Of a stretch of DNA of 64,000 bases, positions 56,331-64,000 are shown piece by piece; the stretch's first letter is position 1, and every line of letters begins with the position of its first letter. The notes below the pieces were generated by a model. It was not told the origin of the DNA. It saw nothing but the letters and a program-made list of their open reading frames with translations, and did no database searches. The stretch lies in the NCBI GenBank assembly GCA_002470515.1, contig DKML01000025.1, forward strand, positions 51,124 through 115,123. Reading direction: 5' to 3'. The DNA is from Proteobacteria bacterium UBA7415. GTDB taxonomy: Bacteria > Pseudomonadota > Gammaproteobacteria > Arenicellales > Arenicellaceae. Both the position numbers and the translations under genes were made by a program.

Positions 56331-56981
56331 ATGAATATTCTCATCATCGACGATCATGGCTTGTTTCGAGCCGGCTTAGAACAACTGCTTCTGTCGCTCG
56401 ATGCCAAGACTACGATTACTAGCGCAAGTTCATTGAGCGAGCTAAATAACGCTGATCAAAACCCAAACGCTATAGACCTTGTTCTGCTGGACTATCACAT
56501 TCCAGGGGCAAATCCAGTTGAAAACATACGCAACGTTCGTACAAGCTTCCCAAAATCGAAAACGGTGCTCGTGAGTGCAGAAACCAACAGTGACGCTATT
56601 GTGACTGCAATCGATCTGGGGGTGTCTGGCTTTATACCTAAACGAGCTGAGCCTAACGTTTTGATTGCAGCACTACAGCTTGTAATGGTCGGCGGTGTTT
56701 ATCTACCTGATGAAGTCACTGCGCACTACCAGAGCCTAGCTCTTGACCCACAACATACCGTGTTACCGAAATCCCCGACTATCGCCTTAACCCTGCGTCA
56801 AAAAGAGGTACTCCGGTTGGCCGTTAACGGACTTTCTAATATCCAAATATGCGAAGAGCTAAACGTAACGATTGACACCGTTAAAGCCCACCTGAGCAAT
56901 GCGTATAGGGCTCTGGGCGTACACAGCCGAACTCAAGCGGTGATTGCGTGTCATGAGTTCGAGGGCATATTTGACAGTTAG
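56331..56981 (+). CDS. NarL/LuxR-type response regulator B
   Basis: A 216-residue regulator, clearly a paralogue of regulator A and divergent from it with 276 bases between. The receiver has IIDDHGLFRAG and Asp54 in LVLLDYHIPG; the helix-turn-helix is SLRQKEVLRLAVNGLSNIQICE-like (TLRQKEVLRLAVNGLSNIQI) followed by DTVKAHLSNAYRALGV. It has no kinase of its own here, so it may share the hybrid kinase with regulator A. It is convergent with the coiled-coil gene, 20 bases apart. Confidence 0.88.
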   Translation: MNILIIDDHGLFRAGLEQLLLSLDAKTTITSASSLSELNNADQNPNAIDLVLLDYHIPGANPVENIRNVRTSFPKSKTVLVSAETNSDAIVTAIDLGVSGFIPKRAEPNVLIAALQLVMVGGVYLPDEVTAHYQSLALDPQHTVLPKSPTIALTLRQKEVLRLAVNGLSNIQICEELNVTIDTVKAHLSNAYRALGVHSRTQAVIACHEFEGIFDS

Positions 56982-57001
56982 CACATCCAATTGGAGCGTG
57001 G

Positions 57002-57526
57002 CTATCGCTCACCAACTTTAGTGCCAACCTCTACGTCACGACCAACTCTGGCCGTTTCGGTTACGTTTGGTGCGATTTGGTCCCGAAGTTTGCGTAAAAG
57101 CGACTTCAATCGACCATTCTCAATATTTGAATGCAGCAACTGCGCCTCGAGTTCACCCACTCTGAGACTCAGCTCTTTCATACGTATTTGGAATTGGTCA
57201 CGCTGGTACTGTGCTTCGCTCTCACGTTCCCGCTCAATATGTGCTAGCTGTTTTGAAGCGTCCATACTTGTATCGCGCTGGTCCCGCAGTTTTATGTGTA
57301 GCGCATTCTGACGACTCAGGAAGCCGACCTCCTGGGTCAATGCCTTTATTTTCTCGCTCTGCTGGTCCGCATAACGAACCAATGCAGACTTACTCAACGC
57401 CTCTAGTTGCCCCAATTGTGCAGAGCTTATTTTGGTTGTTCCATGCTGATTTTGAACCGAATCATCTTCAGTCAGCAACTCAAATATATCGGAACGCATA
57501 TTCCGTCCAAACCACTTCTTAAACAT
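57002..57526 (-). CDS. Coiled-coil protein of unknown function
   Basis: A 174-residue soluble protein. Residues about 45-150 are almost wholly helical with heptad-like spacing (LEALSKSALVRYADQQSEKI, RERESEAQYQRDQFQIRMKE), so a coiled coil is likely. The start MFKKWFGRNMRSDIFELL could touch a membrane. No family is recognised. It has its own GGGGGG leader and a 235-base gap from the next upstream gene, so it is transcribed separately or differently controlled, but it lies in the DotM-like cluster on the same strand. Confidence 0.65.
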   Translation of the reverse strand: MFKKWFGRNMRSDIFELLTEDDSVQNQHGTTKISSAQLGQLEALSKSALVRYADQQSEKIKALTQEVGFLSRQNALHIKLRDQRDTSMDASKQLAHIERERESEAQYQRDQFQIRMKELSLRVGELEAQLLHSNIENGRLKSLLRKLRDQIAPNVTETARVGRDVEVGTKVGER

Positions 57527-57536
57527 TTATCCCCCC
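57527..57536 (-). promoter_or_regulatory. GGGGGGATAA leader of the coiled-coil gene
   Basis: Six G end four bases before the ATG; GGGGGGATAA is identical over ten bases to the leader of response regulator A. Confidence 0.55.
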
Positions 57537-57761
57537 ATCAGGTTTTTATACGACACGGCTAGATGAGCCCAGAACAATGTCCATGCATCATCACTGCGTC
57601 ATATTAGTTAGAGAATCCAACGCTGAGACGTCGTCAAATTCTTCTAGTGCTGGCAAAAGGATAACAGATAGAAAAATGATTGAACGGATTCTAATTATTT
57701 CACATAGCGTATGCGAAAAACCCCTTGTGCATTTAGTGTCAACTTTAAATCAGGTTAGGCT

Positions 57762-58301
57762 CTAAGGCTGCCACTCTTCAGCGGGTGAAGTCTCTCTATG
57801 GGTTGCAAGATCTTCAACCTTTTTAGACGTAGTCGGTGGCGTCTGTTGGGCTCGACTTTGCCAGTCAGTACTAGCTTGGGACGTCGCGGCCATTGGAAAC
57901 TTGTTTGAGACCAGCCAGAATGCTGACGCTACGACCGCCAAGACACCAAACGAGGCACCAAGAGTAAATGTCTTCGCGGCTGCTCGCGACCAATACGGTT
58001 TCGCCAACAACTGTTTCGCTGCATCAATGTCATGGCGGTATTGATTCGCTGTCTTCGAATCCAAACACTCCAAGACGAGTTCATTACCTTCCTTTGCCAT
58101 TAAGCTAAGCCGAACATGCTTATCTTTACAGCTCAGTTTGGATTTTAGATTCCGCAACAAACTGCGCTTTGTCTGAAACTCCATCATTGAACCATCAACA
58201 TTGGGAATATAAAACACAACGTCCTTTGCTCGCAGCTGAACGCAAATCTGTTGATGAGCGAATGTTAAAACTAGATTTTTATTTGTCGAAGCTGTTGTCA
58301 T
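57762..58301 (-). CDS. Single-span membrane protein of unknown function in the DotM-like cluster
   Basis: A 179-residue protein. A soluble N-terminal domain (1-105) is followed by one span (about 113-131, GASFGVLAVVASAFWLV) and a Pro/Ser/Thr-rich tail, so the N-terminus is probably cytoplasmic. AAGGAAAT precedes the ATG. It begins 48 bases after the DotM-like gene and should be co-transcribed. I recognise no Dot/Icm subunit or other family. Confidence 0.65.
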   Translation of the reverse strand: MTTASTNKNLVLTFAHQQICVQLRAKDVVFYIPNVDGSMMEFQTKRSLLRNLKSKLSCKDKHVRLSLMAKEGNELVLECLDSKTANQYRHDIDAAKQLLAKPYWSRAAAKTFTLGASFGVLAVVASAFWLVSNKFPMAATSQASTDWQSRAQQTPPTTSKKVEDLATHRETSPAEEWQP

Positions 58302-58349
58302 TAATTTCCTTAGTTATGTTGATTCTTCATCTATTTTTGAATACTCGGC

Positions 58350-59657
58350 TTACCCTTCTCTTATTACATCGTCACTATGATCCTGCAACCATCGGTGGCG
58401 CACTAATTCATCGTGCAATGCTTTTGTAGATTCATGAATCTGCGGGACAGATAGGCGTCGTCCAGCCGCTTGCTCGGCCTGCGCATGAGCATGTGCGGCG
58501 TGTCCTTCCACAAACAGCCGACGCGGGCGTCCTGTATTATTAAGAACGTAGAAGAACGTTCGGTTAATGGGCTTAAGCCACACTAGTTTTGCGGTTGAAA
58601 CACGACTTTCCGTCATAAGATGTACAAACATGGAATGGATGTATGAGCTGCACGTCAGTAACTGACATAGCTCATCTTCCTTTAAGGCGTCTTGTAGCAC
58701 CTGGTCAACACCACTTAGATTAAGAACTTCGCGCTCCAGCTTAGGCAGCTCATGAAGAGGACGTTTATTTAAAAGGCTGGGCAAGCTCCAAAATGACGAT
58801 GCATACTGTTTTAGCCAATGGTCTGGTGCTGCGTGCCGACGAGCTAGCTTGGCATTACGTTCAACAAGCAAAACCACAAGAATTGCTCGGTATTCGGAGG
58901 GCATCTCAAGCACTGAATCAGTGCCACCAAACGCACTACCCAGCTGCCGTTTAAACACCAGACGCGCGGCCTTGAAAGAAAACTTTAACGACGTTAGTTG
59001 CTGTGCAGTAGGCTTTAACAACGTGATCTCGGCATCCGCGTAACGACCCAAAAACGGCTCATTTTCAATTCGAAGCAAATGGTTCCGGCATGCAAATTCC
59101 CAGGGTTTTAAGGCAAATCTTGCCGCACTATCTTTAATAGGGTGTCGGTCTTGATAGTGTCGACCAACCACTGGTCTAGATGGATAATAGAAGCGACTAA
59201 TAAATATGTCTAACTGCGCCAACGTTAGTGCGCCTACAAACTGGTTCCGAGATCGTCTATAAATGACACTCACGAACAGGCCATTTACGGCAATCGCTAT
59301 CCAAACCAAGTATTTGTGAGTTAGCTCCTTAAGAGCATAGACTTGCGTAATTAGAAGGTTTGGATTAACCGGCGTTATTGCTGATGAGCTATGCAGCGTA
59401 TCAGTAATAGGGTGAACTCCAGTCAAATTGGCCAAGACTGATTCAAACCCAAACCAATTTTCTGTACTTCCAAAGCCATTGAGTATAGGTAGATGACTCA
59501 CCCAAGTGAGCAACATTATTTCTAAGCGTACGAGCTGAGCTGTTTGGCTCACAAACCACGGGTAGAGAAACAAGTAGGCTATCCACGCTAATACCAATCC
59601 AGCAAAGAACAAAGGCAAAATTTCTCTTTCTGATTGCTGGCCCATACCGTGCATCAT
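58350..59657 (-). CDS. DotM/IcmP/TrbA-family type IVB secretion coupling-complex protein
   Basis: A 435-residue protein matching DotM/IcmP of Legionella and TrbA of IncI plasmids in architecture and motifs. It has a first span (about 13-35), a second span (114-133) and a cytoplasmic domain. FALKPWEFACRNHLLRIE (181-198) corresponds to the family block before the effector-binding domain. WLKPINRTFFYVLNNTGR (360-377) followed by HAAHAHAQAEQAAGRRLSVP is the DotM C-terminal signature. DotM binds effectors or substrates for the DotL ATPase. No DotL, DotG, DotH or other core gene is in the window, which makes this an orphan or split system. Confidence 0.8.
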   Translation of the reverse strand: MMHGMGQQSEREILPLFFAGLVLAWIAYLFLYPWFVSQTAQLVRLEIMLLTWVSHLPILNGFGSTENWFGFESVLANLTGVHPITDTLHSSSAITPVNPNLLITQVYALKELTHKYLVWIAIAVNGLFVSVIYRRSRNQFVGALTLAQLDIFISRFYYPSRPVVGRHYQDRHPIKDSAARFALKPWEFACRNHLLRIENEPFLGRYADAEITLLKPTAQQLTSLKFSFKAARLVFKRQLGSAFGGTDSVLEMPSEYRAILVVLLVERNAKLARRHAAPDHWLKQYASSFWSLPSLLNKRPLHELPKLEREVLNLSGVDQVLQDALKEDELCQLLTCSSYIHSMFVHLMTESRVSTAKLVWLKPINRTFFYVLNNTGRPRRLFVEGHAAHAHAQAEQAAGRRLSVPQIHESTKALHDELVRHRWLQDHSDDVIREG

Positions 59658-59676
59658 AATAAGTACGATCGCGCGC

Positions 59677-60228
59677 TCATCGCTTACATAACCAGCTCAC
59701 ATAGTGCCGAGCCCTTCTTGAATGCAGTACATCAATCCGCCATAAAGAAATGCTAATAACGAGCAATAAAACAAGGCACGTGGCAAAACTCACTATAAAG
59801 CTGCTAATCAACACAACGAGCGAAGTAGCGCGCAGGCTGAGCATACCCAACACAACCAAAAACAACACGACACTTAGCAAGGCCACGTAAACGCGCTGTA
59901 TCCACAAATACTTCTTGCGGTTAGTGGTGTCTATATTCCAATCAGTCTCGAGAGCTTGTATCGATTCCCACTGCGGTGGTTGTTGTATTGCTTTGCGCGC
60001 AGCATCAAAAGTTTGCGTGAAATTTATCGGCAGATGATTAAATATTCCTAATGCCTTTAAGTTCTGTAATTCTGATTTTCCGCGAGAACGCATAAACTGA
60101 AAAGGAGCGGTTAGCAGTCGATCAGGACGCCACCACACGAGCCTATTAGGAACACGCGGAGATTCGACTTCTTGGCTCTGGTTGTACGGCTGCGTAGTAG
60201 CGCGCTTCAATATTTTAGTAAAACTCAT
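59677..60228 (-). CDS. IcmV-like two-span membrane protein
   Basis: A 183-residue protein with a basic N-terminus, a stretch FTQTFDAARKAIQQPPQWES (about 70-89), two spans (about 113-131 and 135-161) and a short basic C-terminus. This layout, including the FDEA/FDAA-like helix before two closely spaced spans, is that of IcmV of the Dot/Icm system, and it lies 19 bases upstream of the DotM-like gene. Sequence identity by eye is low, so the call rests on architecture and neighbour. AAGGAC precedes the ATG. Confidence 0.5.
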   Translation of the reverse strand: MSFTKILKRATTQPYNQSQEVESPRVPNRLVWWRPDRLLTAPFQFMRSRGKSELQNLKALGIFNHLPINFTQTFDAARKAIQQPPQWESIQALETDWNIDTTNRKKYLWIQRVYVALLSVVLFLVVLGMLSLRATSLVVLISSFIVSFATCLVLLLVISISLWRIDVLHSRRARHYVSWLCKR

Positions 60229-60442
60229 CCGTGAGTCCTTATCTGTCTGGATCTAAATGATCACGCATAGCGAGCGGCCAAGTAAAGACTTAAAAGATTG
60301 AACACATACCGTTATAAAACTTTTTCGATTTGAGCCGGCGCGCTTATGGGGTGCTACCGCCCGAGGAATGCGAGTGAAATGAACATGCTAGACTGTCTCG
60401 CATCACACTCTGGCTAAACGCCCAAAAATACGGAAAAATCAA

Positions 60443-62329
60443 ATGTCACATTCTGCAATTAGATTTCTACTCGTTTTAAGCTGCGCCGCTATTGTTAGCG
60501 TTACTTGCGTACAAACAAGCTCATTACTCGATTCGGTCTTTGCGCCAGCGCGTGCCGATCACCACTCTAAAGATACTGGACATGACGTGGCGCATCCCTT
60601 GTCTGAAGACGAACGTCTTATGGCCTTTTTTGAAGATAGCTGGAATGTGCTTCTAGAGCTATCCCCGGAAGATAAAGCTTGGATCGGTATCAAAGACGAG
60701 GACTACGGGAGCTGGAATAATCGCTCGGATATTCACGCTATTGCTATGCACAAGAAAGCGATTTCTGAATTAGCGACGCTTAACAACTTCGATTACGACA
60801 AACTGAGTGATGCCAGAAAAATTAGTTTTGATTTTTATCAGCAGTCTTTGGAAAGCCAGATAGAGGCTCATGCGTATCGTTTTCACGAGTATGCGCTTGA
60901 TCAAGAAGGCGGTCAGATAGCAGAACTTTTCGTCTTTTTGCAGAACTTTCACGAAATTACTAGTGTCGAAGATGCCCATTACTATCTGCAACGCCTGGCG
61001 GGAATGGGTGCCGTAATCAACCAGTATCGAATCAATAGTAAGGTTCGTGCTAATAAGGGAATTATTGTACCCGCCTATGCGTTTGATCCGTTGATTCAAG
61101 GAACTCAAAGCTTACTTAACGGCTCACCACTGCAAGATTCGGCAGACGAAAATTCGCTGTATAGGGACTTTAAAACCAAGATCAGCACATTAGAAATTGC
61201 TGACAAAGATAAAAGCGCCATGCTGGCTAAAGCCGAAAAGGCGTTAAAGGGTCCAATTTCGAAGGCTATCAACTCGCTGATAAATGAGCTCAAGAGGCAA
61301 CAAAAACTGCAAATGAACAATCACGGTGCATGGGCGCTGCCCGATGGACAGGCGTATTACGAGCATCAAATCAAACAGAACACTACTATCGCCCTCACCT
61401 CGCAAGAGTTGCACCAGACAGGCCTAAGTGAAGTGGCTCGAATCCACAACGAAATGCGAGAGATTATGCAGGCAATGGATTTTGACGGCTCATTGCAAGA
61501 CTTCTTCGCCTTCATGAAAACCAACCCAGACAACTATTATCCCAATACAGATGTCGGCAGAGAAGCATTTCTAAAAGACTCAAAACAACAAGCGGATCAA
61601 GTTCTTGCTGTTGCGGGCAACTATTTTCACCGACTACCGCGCGCAGACTTCGAAGTGCGACGTGTTGAAACATGGCGGGAAGATACAGCAGGAATTGCGT
61701 TTTATAGCAGCCCTTCAGAAGATGGTACGCGACCGGGCATTTACTACGCAAACCTCAAGGATATGAGCAAAGTTCAAAAGTACCCGTTTGTATCTGTTGC
61801 GTACCACGAAGGTGTGCCAGGTCACCACTTTCAAATCGCGCTTGCACAAGAAATTGAAAATGTACCTAGCTTTCAAAAATATTTTGGCAATACAGCTTAT
61901 GTTGAGGGCTGGGCGCTCTATTCCGAGTTTTTAGCCAAAGAGATGGGGGCATTTAAACAGCCACTGGAAGATTTTGGTCGCCTACAAGAAGAACTTTGGC
62001 GCGCCATTCGTCTGGTTGTCGATACAGGTATGCACGCCAAAAAGTGGAGTCGTGAAAGAGCCATTGAATACGCAAACTTTAATAGCCCTTATGACGAAGC
62101 TGACGTTATTCAGGAGATTGAACGCTTTATGGTCTGGCCAGCACAAGCCGTGTCTTACAAAGTCGGCATGATGAAAATACAAGAGCTACGCCAGAAAGCC
62201 GAAACCGCTCTAAAAGATAAATACGATGTTCGCGATTACCACTCGGTAGTGTTGGAAAACGGTGCCCTGCCCCTCAGCGTCCTAGAGAAGCAGGTAGACC
62301 TTTATATTGAGGCCAAACTAGCGCAATAG
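60443..62329 (+). CDS. DUF885-family exported putative metallopeptidase (second copy)
   Basis: A 628-residue paralogue of the DUF885 lipoprotein at 24.8-26.7 kb. Residues 1-25 look like a signal peptide (the Cys in SVTCVQ may or may not be lipidated). AYHEGVPGHHFQIALAQEI (about 453-471) is the zinc-site motif; YVEGWALYSEFLAKEMG and LWRAIRLVVDTGMH follow as in the first copy. It is divergent from the IcmV-like gene (214 bases) and convergent with sohB. Confidence 0.87.
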   Translation: MSHSAIRFLLVLSCAAIVSVTCVQTSSLLDSVFAPARADHHSKDTGHDVAHPLSEDERLMAFFEDSWNVLLELSPEDKAWIGIKDEDYGSWNNRSDIHAIAMHKKAISELATLNNFDYDKLSDARKISFDFYQQSLESQIEAHAYRFHEYALDQEGGQIAELFVFLQNFHEITSVEDAHYYLQRLAGMGAVINQYRINSKVRANKGIIVPAYAFDPLIQGTQSLLNGSPLQDSADENSLYRDFKTKISTLEIADKDKSAMLAKAEKALKGPISKAINSLINELKRQQKLQMNNHGAWALPDGQAYYEHQIKQNTTIALTSQELHQTGLSEVARIHNEMREIMQAMDFDGSLQDFFAFMKTNPDNYYPNTDVGREAFLKDSKQQADQVLAVAGNYFHRLPRADFEVRRVETWREDTAGIAFYSSPSEDGTRPGIYYANLKDMSKVQKYPFVSVAYHEGVPGHHFQIALAQEIENVPSFQKYFGNTAYVEGWALYSEFLAKEMGAFKQPLEDFGRLQEELWRAIRLVVDTGMHAKKWSRERAIEYANFNSPYDEADVIQEIERFMVWPAQAVSYKVGMMKIQELRQKAETALKDKYDVRDYHSVVLENGALPLSVLEKQVDLYIEAKLAQ

Positions 62330-62337
62330 TGCGCTAG
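62318..62337. terminator. Perfect hairpin spanning two convergent stop codons
   Basis: CTAGCGCA-ATAG-TGCGCTAG is a perfect eight-base stem. The DUF885 stop is in the loop and the sohB stop in the right arm. There is no T-run. Confidence 0.4.
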
Positions 62338-63368
62338 CTAACTCTGTCGTTGCGCGCGAACACATCACGAACGCCTTCGATAGCGCCCAGAAAACCACCC
62401 AGCAACTTATCTTGCAGGCCTTGTTTGAATTCTAGATCCACCGAATACAAATCGTAGTCACTCAAGCTATTCATTAAGAGTTGATCGCTAGTTATGATTT
62501 CGTCAACCAATTTCAGCTCAAGTGCTTGGGTTCCGTACCAGTGCTCGCCCGTTGCCACTTTATCCATATCAAGCTGTGGACGATGTTCAGTAACAAAATT
62601 TTGAAACAACGTATGGGTTTCCTCGAGCTCTGACTTTAGTTTTTTTCGCTCAGCGGCACTATTCTTACCAAACATAGTGACCGTGCGCTTATATTTTCCG
62701 GCGGTATGTTGTTCAAAGTCGATGCCTGCTCTATCCATCAATCGACTAAAGTTTGGCAGCTGCGCGACCACGCCTATTGAGCCCAAAATTGAAAATGGTG
62801 CTGCGACAATTTTATCGGCAACGCACGCCATCATATAGCCTCCGCTCGCTGCTACCTTGTCTACCGATACCGTTAGCTTGATGCCAGCATCCGTTATTCG
62901 TGTCAGTTGTGAAGACGCAAGACCATGCTCATGCACCATACCGCCAGAGTTATCTAGCTTTAACAACACTTCATCATTGTCTTTGGCTACGCTTAACACC
63001 GCCGTAATTTCATCGCGTAAACTGACGACTTCGGATGCTTTAATGTCGCCCTCGAACTCCAACACAAACAATCTAGGCTTACACTGGCTATCGCCGGCAT
63101 CGTCAGACTTTACCTTGGTTTTCGCTTCTTTTTTGTCGGCTTTAGTCTCGCATTTAAGCAGCGCCTTATAAGCCTTATTAGACATTGTTGCCTGCAATAG
63201 GCGCCTTCTAAGATCTTGAAACTTTTCATTCAAGTTGCTTATCTTTAATTCAGATTGCTCATCTTGTTTGCGAGCACCACCAATGATCGCAACAGCGAAA
63301 ACCAGGGCAATTAAACCAGTAGCAACTTTGGCAAAAAACAGGCCGTAAGCCAGTAAAAATTCAGACAT
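62334..63368 (-). CDS. sohB: SohB, inner-membrane S49 signal-peptide-peptidase-like protease
   Basis: A 344-residue S49 serine protease. The start is ATG 63368 (MSEFLLAYG), supported by AAGGTTCCCC before it; a longer frame to 63419 adds a tail unlike the family. One span (about 9-30) anchors the protein, then a linker rich in Lys/Asp. The catalytic Ser is in VAASGGYMMA and the Lys probably in AGKYKRTVTMFG. It is thought to degrade signal peptides or membrane fragments. It is divergent from the AlgP-like gene, 168 bases away. Confidence 0.88.
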   Translation of the reverse strand: MSEFLLAYGLFFAKVATGLIALVFAVAIIGGARKQDEQSELKISNLNEKFQDLRRRLLQATMSNKAYKALLKCETKADKKEAKTKVKSDDAGDSQCKPRLFVLEFEGDIKASEVVSLRDEITAVLSVAKDNDEVLLKLDNSGGMVHEHGLASSQLTRITDAGIKLTVSVDKVAASGGYMMACVADKIVAAPFSILGSIGVVAQLPNFSRLMDRAGIDFEQHTAGKYKRTVTMFGKNSAAERKKLKSELEETHTLFQNFVTEHRPQLDMDKVATGEHWYGTQALELKLVDEIITSDQLLMNSLSDYDLYSVDLEFKQGLQDKLLGGFLGAIEGVRDVFARNDRVS

Positions 63369-63536
63369 GGGGAACCTTGAGTGTGGTCGAAAGAGCGGTA
63401 TTATACCGACCGTTACCAATCCTGCGTAATAAAAGATACACTTGTCTTCTGCAGGGCGACTATTGACATTTGTTGAGCCTGTTCTATATTGAGCCCAGAG
63501 CCCAATTTCAGCACTGCTAACCCCAGAGGATTAAAG

Positions 63537-64000
63537 ATGGCGAACAAAAAGAAAACTAAAGTGAGCGCAAAGAAAGCCGACGACGATAAAGTCAAAAGCG
63601 TTGCAAAGAAAACCACTAAAAAGGTCGCCAAGAAAGCACCGGCCAAAAATGTAGCCAAGAAGGCTACCAAGAAAGTAGCCAAGAAAGCCGTTGCTAAAAA
63701 GGCCACTAAGAAAGTAGCAAAGAAAGCCGTCGCTAAAAAGGCCACTAAGAAAGTAGCAAAGAAAGCCGTCGCTAAAAAAGCCACCAAGAAGGTAGCCAAG
63801 AAAGCCGTCGCTAAAAAGGCCACCAAGAAAGTAGCCAAGAAAGCCGTCGCTAAAAAAGCAACTAAGAAGGTAGCAAAGAAAGCCGTCGCTAAAAAAGCCA
63901 CTAATAAGGTAGCAAAGAAAGCCGTCGCTAAAAAAGCCACCAAGAAAGTAGCCAAGAAAGCCGTCGCTACAAAAGCCACCAAGAAGGTAGCCAAGAAAGC
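63537..64000 (+). CDS. AlgP/histone-H1-like lysine-rich repeat protein (partial)
   Basis: The first 154 codons of a protein running past the window end. After MANKKKTKVSAKKADDDKVK it consists of a 13-residue unit KKATKKVAKKAVA repeated almost without change. Such proteins (AlgP/AlgR3, PhaF tails, H1-like) bind DNA non-specifically and have been linked to nucleoid structure and alginate or polyhydroxyalkanoate control. AGAGGA lies six bases before the ATG. The reverse strand is also open across the repeat because of its composition; that frame is an artefact. Confidence 0.85.
   Translation, partial: MANKKKTKVSAKKADDDKVKSVAKKTTKKVAKKAPAKNVAKKATKKVAKKAVAKKATKKVAKKAVAKKATKKVAKKAVAKKATKKVAKKAVAKKATKKVAKKAVAKKATKKVAKKAVAKKATNKVAKKAVAKKATKKVAKKAVATKATKKVAKK
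63657..64000 (+). repeat. 39-base tandem repeat coding the AlgP-like protein
   Basis: A GCCGT(C/T)GCT junction recurs every 39 bases from 63687 (63726, 63765 and so on to 63960), giving at least eight near-perfect units. Differences between units are mostly synonymous (AAG/AAA, GCC/GCA, ACT/ACC), with one N for K and one T for K. Unit number probably varies between strains. Confidence 0.9.

Noticed and set aside
57577..57765. A 62-codon plus-strand frame in the gap of the DotM-like cluster
   Set aside because: It has no good ribosome site, low-complexity composition, and runs into the stop of the opposite gene.
63413..63994. A long minus-strand open frame of Ala/Phe/Leu/Val repeats over the 39-base array
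   Set aside because: It is the mirror of the lysine-rich plus-strand gene, which has a proper ribosome site and a known protein type. The reverse frame is open only because AAG/AAA-GCN codons lack reverse stops.

Overview
The window is a 64 kb chromosomal piece of an aerobic, probably marine gammaproteobacterium. The grounds are moderate base composition, gammaproteobacterial-type panP, fadI/fadJ-like, plsB and sohB genes, RND efflux pumps, an AlgP-like lysine-rich protein, and a wax-ester synthase. I cannot fix the genus from the sequence. No rRNA, tRNA, CRISPR array or prophage was seen.

Region by region. 1-3.1 kb: the start of an amidohydrolase, a bile-acid/sodium-symporter family carrier and a two-gene ABC-2 exporter. 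3.1-16.4 kb: a secreted cyclophilin-like protein, then a catabolic block. It holds a thiolase, a giant fused indolepyruvate-type ferredoxin oxidoreductase with a divergent Lrp regulator, a peroxisomal-type 2,4-dienoyl-CoA reductase homologue, an alpha/beta hydrolase, a fadI-fadJ-like beta-oxidation operon and a divergent AraC regulator. 16.4-21.0 kb: an accessory island with a RelB/RelE-type toxin-antitoxin pair, two paralogous small membrane proteins, an IS30-family element whose transposase carries an in-frame amber stop, and a recombination scar where a membrane-protein gene and a beheaded LysR gene meet head to head. REP-like motifs lie near both edges.

21.0-36.3 kb: mostly single housekeeping or accessory genes. 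These include an ABC1/UbiB-like kinase, a DUF885 lipoprotein, PanP aspartate decarboxylase, a Vut_1 transporter/SDR/PTPS-like cluster, an MsbA-like ABC exporter, an MBL hydrolase, a HAD phosphatase and ArgB. 36.8-46.5 kb: a complete multidrug efflux set (outer-membrane lipoprotein, then a separate adaptor plus two tandem RND permeases). 46.6-53.5 kb: a glycerolipid block (GpsA, PlsB, a HAD/PlsC fusion, and a divergent wax-ester synthase/DGAT). Together these could take glycerol-3-phosphate to phosphatidate and on to storage lipid. The last enzyme ends in a histone-H1-like basic tail.

53.5-60.2 kb: a hybrid histidine kinase, two divergent NarL-type response regulators, and a minus-strand cluster holding a clear DotM/IcmP/TrbA homologue (type IVB secretion coupling complex) next to an IcmV-like two-TM protein and two unknown proteins. 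Three starts here share an unusual six-G leader. 60.4-64.0 kb: a second DUF885 peptidase, SohB, and the start of an AlgP-like protein built from 39-bp repeats, which runs off the window. The observations I rate highest are the orphan DotM/IcmV-like cluster with its linked two-component genes, and the wax-ester synthase with a DNA-binding-like tail.
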